A DNA stretch of 10,603 bases from Gammaproteobacteria bacterium (GTDB taxonomy: Bacteria; Pseudomonadota; Gammaproteobacteria; Poriferisulfidales; Poriferisulfidaceae), in assembly GCA_007571105.1 (NCBI GenBank), contig RKRZ01000134.1:1-10603 (forward strand). The letters are read 5' to 3'. A program made the position numbers and the translations under genes. The first letter of the stretch is position 1; each line of letters begins with the position of its first letter. Shown piece after piece: positions 1 through 6,395 of the stretch. Below the pieces are notes generated by a model. That model saw only the letters and a list, made by a program, of their open reading frames with translations, ran no database searches and was not told the origin of the DNA.

Positions 1-334
1 GGGTTCACCCATGGCATTGACACCGGAAAGACCTGTGAACGCGAACCCTCCCGCCAAGCTTTTCGCCGACGCTTTGCGAGCGCTCCAGTCCCGCGCAGCG
101 CCATCGGGCTCGCCATGGCCCGAAACGCCACACAAGACAGGACGTTGCAGGCACCCGACCGGCACATTCCGCCAACACAGCGCTCGCAAGACGAAAACCC
201 ACATCAAGACAATGCGATCCCTGCTCCCGCGCCGACACGATTTGACCTCGAAGCCGAATTCCAGTACCTTCCACCCACAGCGCTCGAAGTCGCACGCCGA
301 AAGCCAAGCACGGCGCGGCCTGCAGAGGGCACTG
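1..334 (+). other. Probable CRISPR leader side; no gene supported
   Basis: No convincing gene is present. Open frames cross this stretch on both strands, but they have no recognisable motif and several simply run on into the CRISPR repeats. By array polarity (degenerate repeat at the right end, tag ATTGAGAC on the + strand) this should be the leader side. It is not AT-rich as many leaders are. A weak promoter-like pair is visible: TTGACC at 242-247 and TACCTT at 265-270, spaced 17 nt, about 65 nt before the first repeat. The -35 is good and the -10 is poor. At the extreme left, GTTCAC (3-8) pairs with GTGAAC (35-40) and GGGTTC (1-6) with GAACCC (43-48), an inverted repeat that may continue past the window edge. 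Leader function is inferred. Confidence 0.35.
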
Positions 335-878
335 GCATTCCCCCGCGTTTCGCGGGGGCCTCATTGAGACGGCCCGGATGGCCTCGCCGCCGCGGATGGC
401 CGCATCGGCATTCCCCCGCGTTTCGCGGGGGCCTCATTGAGACGCGCCGACCGGTACCCGGCCTGCAGATCGATCCCCGCATTCCCCCGCGTTTCGCGGG
501 GGCCTCATTGAGACATCCATTGGGCCACCCGTCCACCGGTTTGTTTCATGGCATTCCCCCGCGTTTCGCGGGGGCCTCATTGAGACGATCTGACTTCCCT
601 GTTGATCAACAGCAAAGAAGGCGGCATTCCCCCGCGTTTCGCGGGGGCCTCATTGAGACTATCTCGCCGGACAGTTTCTTGGTTGCTGCTGACTCGCATT
701 CCCCCGCGTTTCGCGGGGGCCTCATTGAGACAAAGCACTCATAGTAGATTGGTATCATAAAAATCCAGGGCATTCCCCCGCGTTTCGCGGGGGCCTCATT
801 GAGACCTCTGTTTGCCCGGTGTATCTCGCCGAGATTCCAATGGCATTCCCCCGCGTTTCGCGGGGGCCTCATTTTTCC
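335..878 (+). CRISPR. CRISPR array: 8 repeats, 7 spacers (type III-B associated)
   Basis: Seven identical 36-nt repeats start at 335, 408, 479, 551, 624, 696 and 770, and a degenerate eighth starts at 843. Spacers are 371-407 (37 nt), 444-478 (35), 515-550 (36), 587-623 (37), 660-695 (36), 732-769 (38) and 806-842 (37). Each repeat holds a perfect 8-bp stem (CCCCCGCG / CGCGGGGG) around a TTT loop and ends in ATTGAGAC, which matches the 8-nt 5' tag style (ATTGARAC) of type III crRNAs. This sets the transcribed strand as +. The terminal degenerate repeat at the right agrees, putting the leader and newest spacers at the left. Cas6 would normally cut to leave the 8-nt tag, but no cas6 lies in the window. 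In six of eight cases the base just before the repeat is G. Confidence 0.98.
843..878 (+). repeat. Degenerate terminal CRISPR repeat
   Basis: The last repeat matches the consensus exactly for its first 31 bases (843-873), including the whole hairpin. The final five bases, GAGAC in the other repeats, are replaced by TTTCC here. Loss of the 3' end of the leader-distal repeat is a common mark of the old end of an array and supports the + orientation. Because the 8-nt tag is broken, no crRNA should start from this repeat. The intact hairpin followed by a short T-run (872-876) might help end the array transcript, which is inference. Confidence 0.9.
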
Positions 879-1513
879 GGGGGAGTTGACTTTTCCTGCT
901 GACGGGGTGGGCTGGTTGGCATGGGATTGAGAAACTGCTTGCCGAGGGGCTGCTCGGTGGTGACAGGCATGATTGCCTGCCGAGGCCGCTGTGCGCTGGT
1001 GCGAATGCCTGAGCGCGGCTATGCGGGCAAGTGGCGCCAGCTTGGCGAGTCGGTCAAGCTGCCCGGAGTCGAATCGGTTCTGACAAGCGTGAGCTAAGCG
1101 CCTTGGACAGCAAATCCGACTGAGTTCCGTTAAGTGGTAGCGGAAACGGCGCCGACACAAACTGAGGAAAAAGAATCCGGCGGTGATCGCAAGGCGGCCC
1201 GGTTGGGAACCCGGGGGGTTCATGGAGGCAGCGACAAACCACCGGCGCGTTGTCTCATCGCCTCAAGCGGAGCCTTTATTTGCAGGCGCAGGCACTCGCG
1301 AAGCTGAACTGGTGCCCCAAGCACAGTGAGCCCGGCCCGAAAAAGAAAGCCTGGCCCACTTGTGCATGGCGAGGGCTGCCGCGAAAAGCTTTGCTGAAGC
1401 GGCAAGGGTGCGGCTATAGTCGCCCGCACCCTCTCTTCCAAAATCAGCGCTTCAAATGCTTCAATGGGAGCAAGATACGCATCCTGCTCCACATGGATTG
1501 GCGTGTTTGACGA
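874..1513. other. Gene-poor 640-bp spacer between array and operon end
   Basis: I see no gene I can support. The best minus-strand frame (1220-1492, GTG start, 90 codons, 21 nt below the stop of the membrane-protein gene) has no Shine-Dalgarno and reads like low-information Pro/Leu/Arg-rich sequence. A plus-strand frame at 1250-1510 (86 codons) is basic and unrecognised. Short plus-strand frames around 920-1098 are also unrecognised. Both strands are open in places, as high-GC non-coding DNA often is. Structural marks are an inverted repeat at 1405-1432 and a GC-rich dyad near 1198-1220. The stretch could be the eroded remains of an insertion or of former genes, but no terminal repeats or target duplication are evident. 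Confidence 0.5.
1405..1432. terminator. 9-bp inverted repeat, possible operon terminator
   Basis: AGGGTGCGG at 1405-1413 is perfectly complemented by CCGCACCCT at 1424-1432, separated by 10 nt. It lies about 80 nt past the stop of the last minus-strand gene, where a terminator for the cmr operon would be expected. Neither side carries a proper T-run, so a classic intrinsic terminator is not shown. It could instead be a protein-binding site or part of a lost element. Confidence 0.3.
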
Positions 1514-2251
1514 TCATTCAGGGAAGTCAAACTGATCGTACTCTTCTTTGGTGCATGAGATGCGCAAAGTAGACTCATCTCCCGCGCAAACTGGGTTAAA
1601 TTTTTCTTCCCAAAACTCGGCCTCTGATAACTCATTGATCTTAAATCTCTTCCCGCCCACCGTTGGTATGCTGCCGATGAGGCCAAACAGTTCGGCGCGA
1701 CTGAGAGCGCTCCGAATGAGAGGCACAGGGATTGGATAATTTTTCCCATAATCACCGCATTCAAGAATCACCTTAACTGTTCCCTCATGATTTTCCCCTT
1801 TAGCCGATTTTTCCTCTAGCGATTGCTCCCTCTCGCGATTTTCACATATATCGAACTGCTTGTACTCCTCCTTGGTGCATGAGATGTACAAAGTCGATTC
1901 ATCTCCCTTGAAAACTGGTTTGAATTTCTCTTCCCAAAATTTATTTTTCAATAACTCATTGATCTTGAAAAATTTCTTCCCGTCCATCCTTGGTACGCTG
2001 CCGATGAGGCCAAACAGTTCGGCACGACTGAGAGCGCCCCGAGTCAGGGGAACCGGAATTCGATGATTTTCTTCATAGTCAGCGCACTCTAGAATCACGT
2101 CAATTGTTCCTTCATCACGTTCTTTTTTCTTGCGATTATTCCACCAGTTTATACCAGAAAATATCGCGGCGAGAAAACTGGCAAGTAAACCAATTAATAT
2201 GTCAATAAATTGTACAAATGTATTTTCCACAAATGTTTCAATAATCCCCAT
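1514..2251 (-). CDS. Membrane-anchored tandem-domain protein, candidate type III effector (unknown family)
   Basis: I do not recognise this 245-residue protein. Residues 12-34 form one hydrophobic helix, with acidic residues before it and a basic stretch (RKKK, 40-43) just after, so the positive-inside rule puts the C-terminal part in the cytoplasm. Two tandem domains follow, at 47-135 and 156-243, about 73% identical, joined by a charged 20-residue linker. Conserved in both are an opening strand (VILEC), IPVPL, an invariant Arg, ALSRAELFGLIGS, FKINEL, FWEEKF, GDESTL and ISCTKEEY, suggesting a small alpha/beta fold. The ATG has GAGG 9 nt upstream. The gene lies 70 nt after cmr6 on the same strand, so it probably belongs to the operon. 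With a signalling-type Cas10 and no other effector in view, a membrane effector with a fused pair of sensor domains is plausible. Function is inferred; an unrelated passenger gene is the alternative. Confidence 0.85.
   Translation of the reverse strand: MGIIETFVENTFVQFIDILIGLLASFLAAIFSGINWWNNRKKKERDEGTIDVILECADYEENHRIPVPLTRGALSRAELFGLIGSVPRMDGKKFFKINELLKNKFWEEKFKPVFKGDESTLYISCTKEEYKQFDICENREREQSLEEKSAKGENHEGTVKVILECGDYGKNYPIPVPLIRSALSRAELFGLIGSIPTVGGKRFKINELSEAEFWEEKFNPVCAGDESTLRISCTKEEYDQFDFPE
1523..1786 (-). repeat. Second tandem domain copy in membrane protein
   Basis: This encodes residues 156-243, the C-terminal copy of the ~88-residue domain. The DNA is also visibly similar to the first copy: 27 bases at 1670-1696 are identical to 1997-2023. 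The copy has one residue fewer than the first, after the GGKR segment. Similarity at both DNA and protein level points to a fairly recent internal duplication or to gene conversion between copies. Confidence 0.9.
1847..2113 (-). repeat. First tandem domain copy in membrane protein
   Basis: This encodes residues 47-135, directly after the membrane helix and its basic flank. About 64 of 88 aligned residues match the second copy. Differences cluster in surface-like charged positions (the loop after the first strand and the segment before FWEEKF), while SRAELFGLIGS and GDESTL are unchanged. Confidence 0.9.
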
Positions 2252-2321
2252 AGCCCTAATCCTCTATACCATGCTATATAATCATTCAAAGGGCAGATCG
2301 CTTCACCTATGAAGACGAATG
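2252..2321 (-). promoter_or_regulatory. Intergenic gap with ribosome-binding site and AT-rich element
   Basis: This 70-bp gap between cmr6 and the membrane-protein gene is the longest in the operon. On the minus strand it holds GAGG (2261-2264) 9 nt before the ATG, which serves as the ribosome-binding site. An AT-rich run (2264-2280, TATATAG then TATAG) lies just above it, with TTGAAT further upstream. The -35/-10-like spacing is only about 15 nt and the -10-like part runs into the ribosome-binding site, so a separate promoter is possible but weak. Confidence 0.3.
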
Positions 2322-3764
2322 TCACAATGTTCCTTCACCGCCATGATCTGGTGGAGATTCCGCCTGGTTATATTCCGAAACCCATTTTTTAACCTTACCC
2401 ATCCTTGCTTGCGCCTTTTTCCTTGCATTGCCTTTTATGGAAGAAAGCTCTTTACGCATTTCCGGATCCAGCCATTCGACTATTATCTTTTCTTTGATGG
2501 ATTCCTGTACCTGTAATTTCTCTTTCTCGATTAACAAGAAAATCGTTGTTGTTTCGCGTTGGTTTTTATCCGTTCTGCTCGCTAGCGCTTCTTCTATATA
2601 CCGCCTCCATTCAGGCAAAGATTTCTTCCTTTCAGCTTCAGCTTTCTTCCTTTCAGCTTCAACTTTTTTTCTATTGCCTTCGGTTTTCAGTTTTCCTTCA
2701 ATGCTTTTATCTCTTTCCATGGCTCCGTAGCCAACTGATGTCTTGGCACCAAATCCACACCATTCGAAAGCACGTTCAAACACTTCTTCGAGTAATTCTT
2801 TCCAAGGTTTCGAGAGGCCATTCAGATTCACTGATGGATCACGGATCACATGGAACGTAAATCTGCTGCCTGGCGGAACAGCCAAGAAACCGATAGGGTT
2901 AGGAGAGCCAGAATCGTGAGGAGATTCTCTCTTTCGGTAATAATGGCTTTGATGAGGCGTCATTATTTCAATTTCAAGTTTTCTGAGCTCTGGGATAACA
3001 TCCCAAAATGACAAGGCACCGCAGATTTGCAAGTCTGGCTGCTTTAGCAACTCATGACAAGACTTTTTTTTCTTCGCATGGTCAAGGATATGTTTTAGAT
3101 CCTTGAATTTGCTTGAATTTTCCCCGAATCTTTCGCGAAGATACGGATCTATTTGTTCCCTTTTGACGTCAAATCCATCGATGAATTTTTCCCACCTCTC
3201 CACCTCATCCTGATTTTTTTTATGAGCAAGCCATGGCTCAAATCCGAATAGTCGCCATACGTCGGGAAGCGTCCATTTTGTATCGACTCCCTCAATTCGA
3301 TAGTCTTTGTGGGCAAGCTCCTCGGCAGCGCGACGAATTACTCCTTTTACGCCGCTGCCAGGAAGATAAGGAATCTCGTAAGGAGCCAGGAACGAGAAAC
3401 CGTTTTCTAGGGGATGCTCTTTGCCGAGACCTGTGGTGAAAGGAGCCACAGAGTTGCCATGGAGAAAAAGCTTATTTCCATCTTCTATTTTAGCAAATAG
3501 GCATCGCTGTCGCGAGATGATTTCTTTGACAAAGTCACCACTTCCTTTCAGAGAGATACTCTGTTGAATCGCATCATCTTTATTTTCATCTAGCTCATAT
3601 TCTCCTTTTTTTTCATTATACTTTCGATCTTTAGTGTCCCATGTTCTTTCCTCTCTATCATTATCATAGATCCCCCATAGTTTCAAATACATGCCGAAGC
3701 GCAACCCTGGCGAAGAGTCCGAAAATTTACTGCCTAGGTATTCAGGGACTGCAGCAACCGGCAT
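2322..3764 (-). CDS. cmr6: Cmr6, RAMP subunit of type III-B complex, with C-terminal extension
   Basis: Cmr6 is a Cas7-like RAMP that sits with Cmr1 at the crRNA 3' end of the Cmr complex. Family marks are LPGSGVKGVIRRA (134-146, the glycine-rich RNA-binding loop), GALSFWDVIP (249-258), MTPHQSHYY (268-276), PNPIGFLAVPPGSRF (288-302) and the C-terminal GFGAKTSVGYG (337-347). The ATG is separated from the cmr5 stop by one base and has AGGAGA (3771-3776) 6 nt upstream inside cmr5, so the start is firm and translation is probably coupled. At 480 residues it is long for Cmr6. The extra ~130 residues after the last RAMP motif are basic and helical, contain a duplicated heptad (VEAERKK, AEAERKK; 368-381) likely to form a coiled coil, and end in a second basic helical part. 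The extension has no recognised function. The gene is AT-richer than cas10 and cmr3. Confidence 0.93.
   Translation of the reverse strand: MPVAAVPEYLGSKFSDSSPGLRFGMYLKLWGIYDNDREERTWDTKDRKYNEKKGEYELDENKDDAIQQSISLKGSGDFVKEIISRQRCLFAKIEDGNKLFLHGNSVAPFTTGLGKEHPLENGFSFLAPYEIPYLPGSGVKGVIRRAAEELAHKDYRIEGVDTKWTLPDVWRLFGFEPWLAHKKNQDEVERWEKFIDGFDVKREQIDPYLRERFGENSSKFKDLKHILDHAKKKKSCHELLKQPDLQICGALSFWDVIPELRKLEIEIMTPHQSHYYRKRESPHDSGSPNPIGFLAVPPGSRFTFHVIRDPSVNLNGLSKPWKELLEEVFERAFEWCGFGAKTSVGYGAMERDKSIEGKLKTEGNRKKVEAERKKAEAERKKSLPEWRRYIEEALASRTDKNQRETTTIFLLIEKEKLQVQESIKEKIIVEWLDPEMRKELSSIKGNARKKAQARMGKVKKWVSEYNQAESPPDHGGEGTL
2622..2663 (-). repeat. 21-nt tandem repeat in cmr6 (heptad duplication)
   Basis: Two adjacent 21-nt units (2622-2642 and 2643-2663) differ at one base and encode AEAERKK and VEAERKK in the Cmr6 C-terminal extension. 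The unit is exactly one coiled-coil heptad, so changes in copy number would lengthen the helix without breaking register or reading frame. Confidence 0.9.
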
Positions 3765-3765
3765 T

Positions 3766-4116
3766 CTATTTCTCCTGCTGTCGCGCTGAAGCCATCAACT
3801 TGAGCCACTTCAGCCATGCGAGTGATTCCAAGGTTATTTGCTGGAAGTCTTGTGAGTTCTTCTTGAACAAGCATTCCATATGATCTTTGAAACAACGCGG
3901 AACTCCGCATTGCTCGCATAGCCATTGCCGCAAATCAGCAGCAATTTCTTCGCGAGCGCCACCCTTGTCATGCATGAATGCCATGGCCTGCATCAATCCA
4001 CTGTTCATGATGAGTGCCGGAAGCCCTTTGGCAATATCGGCATGCTCTTTTTTGTATTTTGCACTTTTCTCCCATGCGTCGCGAGCCCGACGCTGTTCAA
4101 GAGTTTCTTTGGCCAT
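3766..4116 (-). CDS. cmr5: Cmr5, small alpha-helical subunit of type III-B complex
   Basis: This is a 116-residue, all-helical protein of the size expected for Cmr5, the type III-B small (Cas11-like) subunit that stacks along the crRNA-target duplex beside the Cmr4 backbone. The N-terminus, MAKETLEQRRARDAWE, is typical of the family, followed by KGLPALIMNSGLMQAMAF (30-47), a conserved helical core. The C-terminus carries ESLAWLKWLKLMA (97-109), also typical. The open frame continues upstream to 4530, but that part is only the shadow of cmr4. The start is set by AGGAGA (4125-4130), 8 nt before the ATG, and by the family N-terminus. The gene overlaps the end of cmr4 by 20 nt and stops one base before cmr6, so it is translated as part of a tightly coupled block. 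Confidence 0.92.
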   Translation of the reverse strand: MAKETLEQRRARDAWEKSAKYKKEHADIAKGLPALIMNSGLMQAMAFMHDKGGAREEIAADLRQWLCEQCGVPRCFKDHMECLFKKNSQDFQQITLESLAWLKWLKLMASARQQEK

Positions 4117-5113
4117 CTGCGGACTCTCCTGGAATAATGCGCGCGACCACAAGGCCACGACCGGTGGTGGCGTCGCCACCGAGCTGCAAGCATTTTTCAT
4201 CAATGACTTTGATTTTCTCAAACGCCCAATCGGCGTCATGCTCCTCCCCGTTGTTTTCTTCATCACCTGGCTTTCTTGAATTTGGCTTTCTTGAATTGCC
4301 GATGAGCAGCGGCGCGACGAGGATTGATTCGGGAGGCAGATTCTCGGTGTGGAACAAACCGCCGCTGGAGGCGGCGCCAGTGATATCGTCAATTCGGACA
4401 TGGGGCTCGACGATGGTTGCATGTTCGACAAAATAACCAAAATCGGTATCCGAAAGCACGACGATGTGCTCTGCAAGCTTGTCTCGGAAAAATTTCTGAC
4501 AATTGGATTTTCCAATCGCTTTTTCGGCAATATCGTTGGCGATATTTTTCAGTTTTTCCTTATTTTTCTTATCTTCGTCACTGTCACTGTTGTTCGCAAC
4601 GGTGTACTCGAAAACCTCGAGGTGCAGCCTGTTCTCTGATGATATTAGTTCCTTATCGACGAGCAGGCATTCTCCTTCGCCAACCTGCAAGGAAGAAATC
4701 TCCCAGTTAACCTTGATCCCCAGTTGACCGAGCAGGCGCTGCGTCCGCGCGAGTGCCTGGGGGCAGGTCGCGTAGACGTATCCTTTTCGCAAGCTGCGCA
4801 CTGGGAACAAGACGATCTGCGCGTCACCGAAGCTTAGCGCTCCCGCGTAAAGACCCTTCTTGCTGGCGCTTGAGTCTTCCTTGGCGCTTGACTCTGAATC
4901 CGGACCAAACAGTTCGTGTTTCAATGAATCATCGCCACCCAGGCTTGCAAAACCGTGCCGGACGGCACCCTTGATGCCGGAGCCTGCGAAACAGGGGTGA
5001 CCTGTGTGGCGCTCGCGCTGGATGGGGTTGTCAACGATTCCCACCGCTGTGCCTACTCCCATGTGTACGGGGCTGACGGTGTAGAAAAATATCGCGGCTT
5101 TCTTCTGAAACAT
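4097..5113 (-). CDS. cmr4: Cmr4, backbone RAMP and target-RNA nuclease
   Basis: Cmr4 (Cas7) forms the repeated backbone of the Cmr complex and cuts target RNA every six nucleotides. Taking the ATG at 5111-5113 gives 338 residues. The motifs fit closely: SPVHMGVG (14-21), GIVDNPIQRERHTG (25-38) with Asp28 in the position of the known catalytic aspartate, AGSGIKGAVR (43-52), GALSFGDAQIVLFPVRSL (91-108), LSDTDFGYFVEHATIV (220-235), IDDITGA (241-247), ENLPPES (257-263) and GGDATTGRG (312-320). A TTG six codons upstream is in frame, but it would use up the strong Shine-Dalgarno GGAGCAGGA (5121-5129), so the ATG is preferred. Odd points are an acidic/basic linker (residues 173-200) and a duplicated NSRKP pentapeptide (273-282) in the segment before the last strand. 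It lies 24 nt below cmr3 and overlaps cmr5 by 20 nt. Confidence 0.96.
   Translation of the reverse strand: MFQKKAAIFFYTVSPVHMGVGTAVGIVDNPIQRERHTGHPCFAGSGIKGAVRHGFASLGGDDSLKHELFGPDSESSAKEDSSASKKGLYAGALSFGDAQIVLFPVRSLRKGYVYATCPQALARTQRLLGQLGIKVNWEISSLQVGEGECLLVDKELISSENRLHLEVFEYTVANNSDSDEDKKNKEKLKNIANDIAEKAIGKSNCQKFFRDKLAEHIVVLSDTDFGYFVEHATIVEPHVRIDDITGAASSGGLFHTENLPPESILVAPLLIGNSRKPNSRKPGDEENNGEEHDADWAFEKIKVIDEKCLQLGGDATTGRGLVVARIIPGESADGQRNS
4269..4298 (-). repeat. 15-nt tandem duplication in cmr4
   Basis: Two adjacent 15-nt units (4269-4283 and 4284-4298) differ only at the last base and encode NSRKP twice, residues 273-282 of Cmr4. The site is a surface-like, charged loop outside the conserved RAMP motifs, where an in-frame duplication would be tolerated. 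Confidence 0.85.
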
Positions 5114-5137
5114 CGTGTTGTCCTGCTCCAATTCGAA

Positions 5138-6355
5138 TCAGTATTTGGCAAAAGTGAAGCGATTGAAACCTTCGACGCTCCTGCTGGGATCTTCTGCCTC
5201 CGGGCCGGACCAAAGGCCCTGTTCCGCAAGTCCGCGCAGGGCTTTCTTACTTGCTTCGAGTTCATCGAGCCAGTACACGCTGCCGATGGGGGCGACGCGT
5301 TGCGCGGGCTTGGGGCGGCGCTTGGCGACATCGAAACCCGACACGACTTCAGTTCGGGGAACCGCCGCGCAAACGAGCCTGGCCTTTACGCCGCCGAGCT
5401 CGAAGCGCAGGCTGCTTCCATCTTTTTCCTTCTTGACGCCCGTTGGCATCCAGCCGTCCTCGAACAGGCCGGGAGAGGTCAGGATCAGGCGGCATTTTTG
5501 GGACTCGAGCAAAGATTGATAATCGCATTCGTCGGGGGCTTCGGGGGCTTCGTGCTCTTGCCTCGTCGCCTGCGCGGCTCTGCCGTCGCCGCCAAACCTG
5601 AGCAGCATTTGTTCAGGCAGTTCGGCACCCGAAATATCTGCCAGGAAGCCTACGCTGTAATCGCTCGCCGAACCGTGCTGGTGCTCGGCCTTGTGCAAGG
5701 CGACTGCCTGCATGGAAAAAAGCTGGCCATCGGCGGCTCGGCGCGTCGTCGGATCAAGTGCGATTCCCACGCGTTCGTCGATTTTCCAGAGGTCTTCTGC
5801 TCGCAAGAGCTGATCCTCCTTGAGGTCTTCACCACGAAGATAGCACGTCCATTGCTCTTGCGGAAGCCAGTAGCCGGTTTGCGGCTTGCTGCGTTCCTGT
5901 TCGGCGAGCACTGCGAGCTGGGGCGTGGTGCAGGAAGACTGAAGCGAGTTGCAAATGGACTTGGGCTGCATCCTGCGAATAATCGTGCGGCCGTTCTCTT
6001 CGGTAGCGCTCAAATCGGCCGGTGCCGCATAGAGCCTCTCGATGCGCCCGTCAACGAAGCGCCGCGCGAGGTGGAATCCGCTCAGCCGAAAGGTGCCTGA
6101 TTGTGGCGATTCTGGCGTGCCGAGCTCCGGGTCGTCTTTGATCTCGCTCCTCGCAAATTCGCCAAGATCGTGACCTTTGCTTGCGAGCAAGGCCGAGCGG
6201 ATGGCGCCCGCTGGGACCGAGGGCCATGGCAGCACGAGGCTTTCGCCATAGCTTCCCGAGGCGCCAAAAAGCTTGTTGCCGCGAAGGAACAGCACGTCGA
6301 AGGGCTCGATGAAAACGCTGACTGTCACAGCGCAAGCCCTCGCCATGCTGTGCAT
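5138..6355 (-). CDS. cmr3: Cmr3, crRNA 5'-tag binding subunit (Cas5-like)
   Basis: Cmr3 is the Cas5-type RAMP that pairs with Cas10 and holds the 8-nt crRNA 5' tag. Family marks are FIEPFDVLFLRG (15-26), the following NKLFGASG, SLVLPWPSVPAGAIRSALL (38-56), APIGSVYW (355-362) and the C-terminal EGFNRFTF (395-402). The open frame extends upstream to 6604, but that part is the shadow of the cas10 3' end. The likely start is the ATG at 6353-6355 (405 residues); a second ATG three codons on (6344-6346) is possible. Neither has a strong Shine-Dalgarno, the nearest being GGGAT about 6 nt before the first ATG. The gene begins 40 nt after the cas10 stop and ends 24 nt before cmr4. Gly/Ala-rich, high-GC codon use matches cas10. 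Confidence 0.94.
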   Translation of the reverse strand: MHSMARACAVTVSVFIEPFDVLFLRGNKLFGASGSYGESLVLPWPSVPAGAIRSALLASKGHDLGEFARSEIKDDPELGTPESPQSGTFRLSGFHLARRFVDGRIERLYAAPADLSATEENGRTIIRRMQPKSICNSLQSSCTTPQLAVLAEQERSKPQTGYWLPQEQWTCYLRGEDLKEDQLLRAEDLWKIDERVGIALDPTTRRAADGQLFSMQAVALHKAEHQHGSASDYSVGFLADISGAELPEQMLLRFGGDGRAAQATRQEHEAPEAPDECDYQSLLESQKCRLILTSPGLFEDGWMPTGVKKEKDGSSLRFELGGVKARLVCAAVPRTEVVSGFDVAKRRPKPAQRVAPIGSVYWLDELEASKKALRGLAEQGLWSGPEAEDPSRSVEGFNRFTFAKY

Positions 6356-6395
6356 CGGGCTATCCCGGTGCTGCCATTCGCTGCAAGATTCGCGT

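Noticed and set aside
14..23. GCATTGACAC near the left edge, resembling the repeat ends
   Set aside because: Only about nine bases resemble the repeat, with no hairpin, so a degenerate CRISPR repeat is not supported.
5..1223. Minus-strand open frames with repeated MRPPRNAGEC-like segments, and the matching plus-strand frames
   Set aside because: These are translations of the CRISPR repeat itself; the frames exist because the GC-rich repeats and some spacers lack stops.
1220..1492. A 90-codon GTG-start frame just below the membrane-protein gene
   Set aside because: It has a rare start, no Shine-Dalgarno and no motif, and the other strand is also open over the same stretch. It could still be a small gene, but the sequence does not support it.
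4117..4530. N-terminal extension of the cmr5 frame
   Set aside because: It overlaps the cmr4 coding region in another frame. The family N-terminus and the AGGAGA site place the start at 4116.
4955..6100. Long plus-strand frame (381 codons) opposite cmr3 and cmr4
   Set aside because: Shadow of high-GC coding DNA: it lies antisense to well-supported Cmr motifs and shows no family features.
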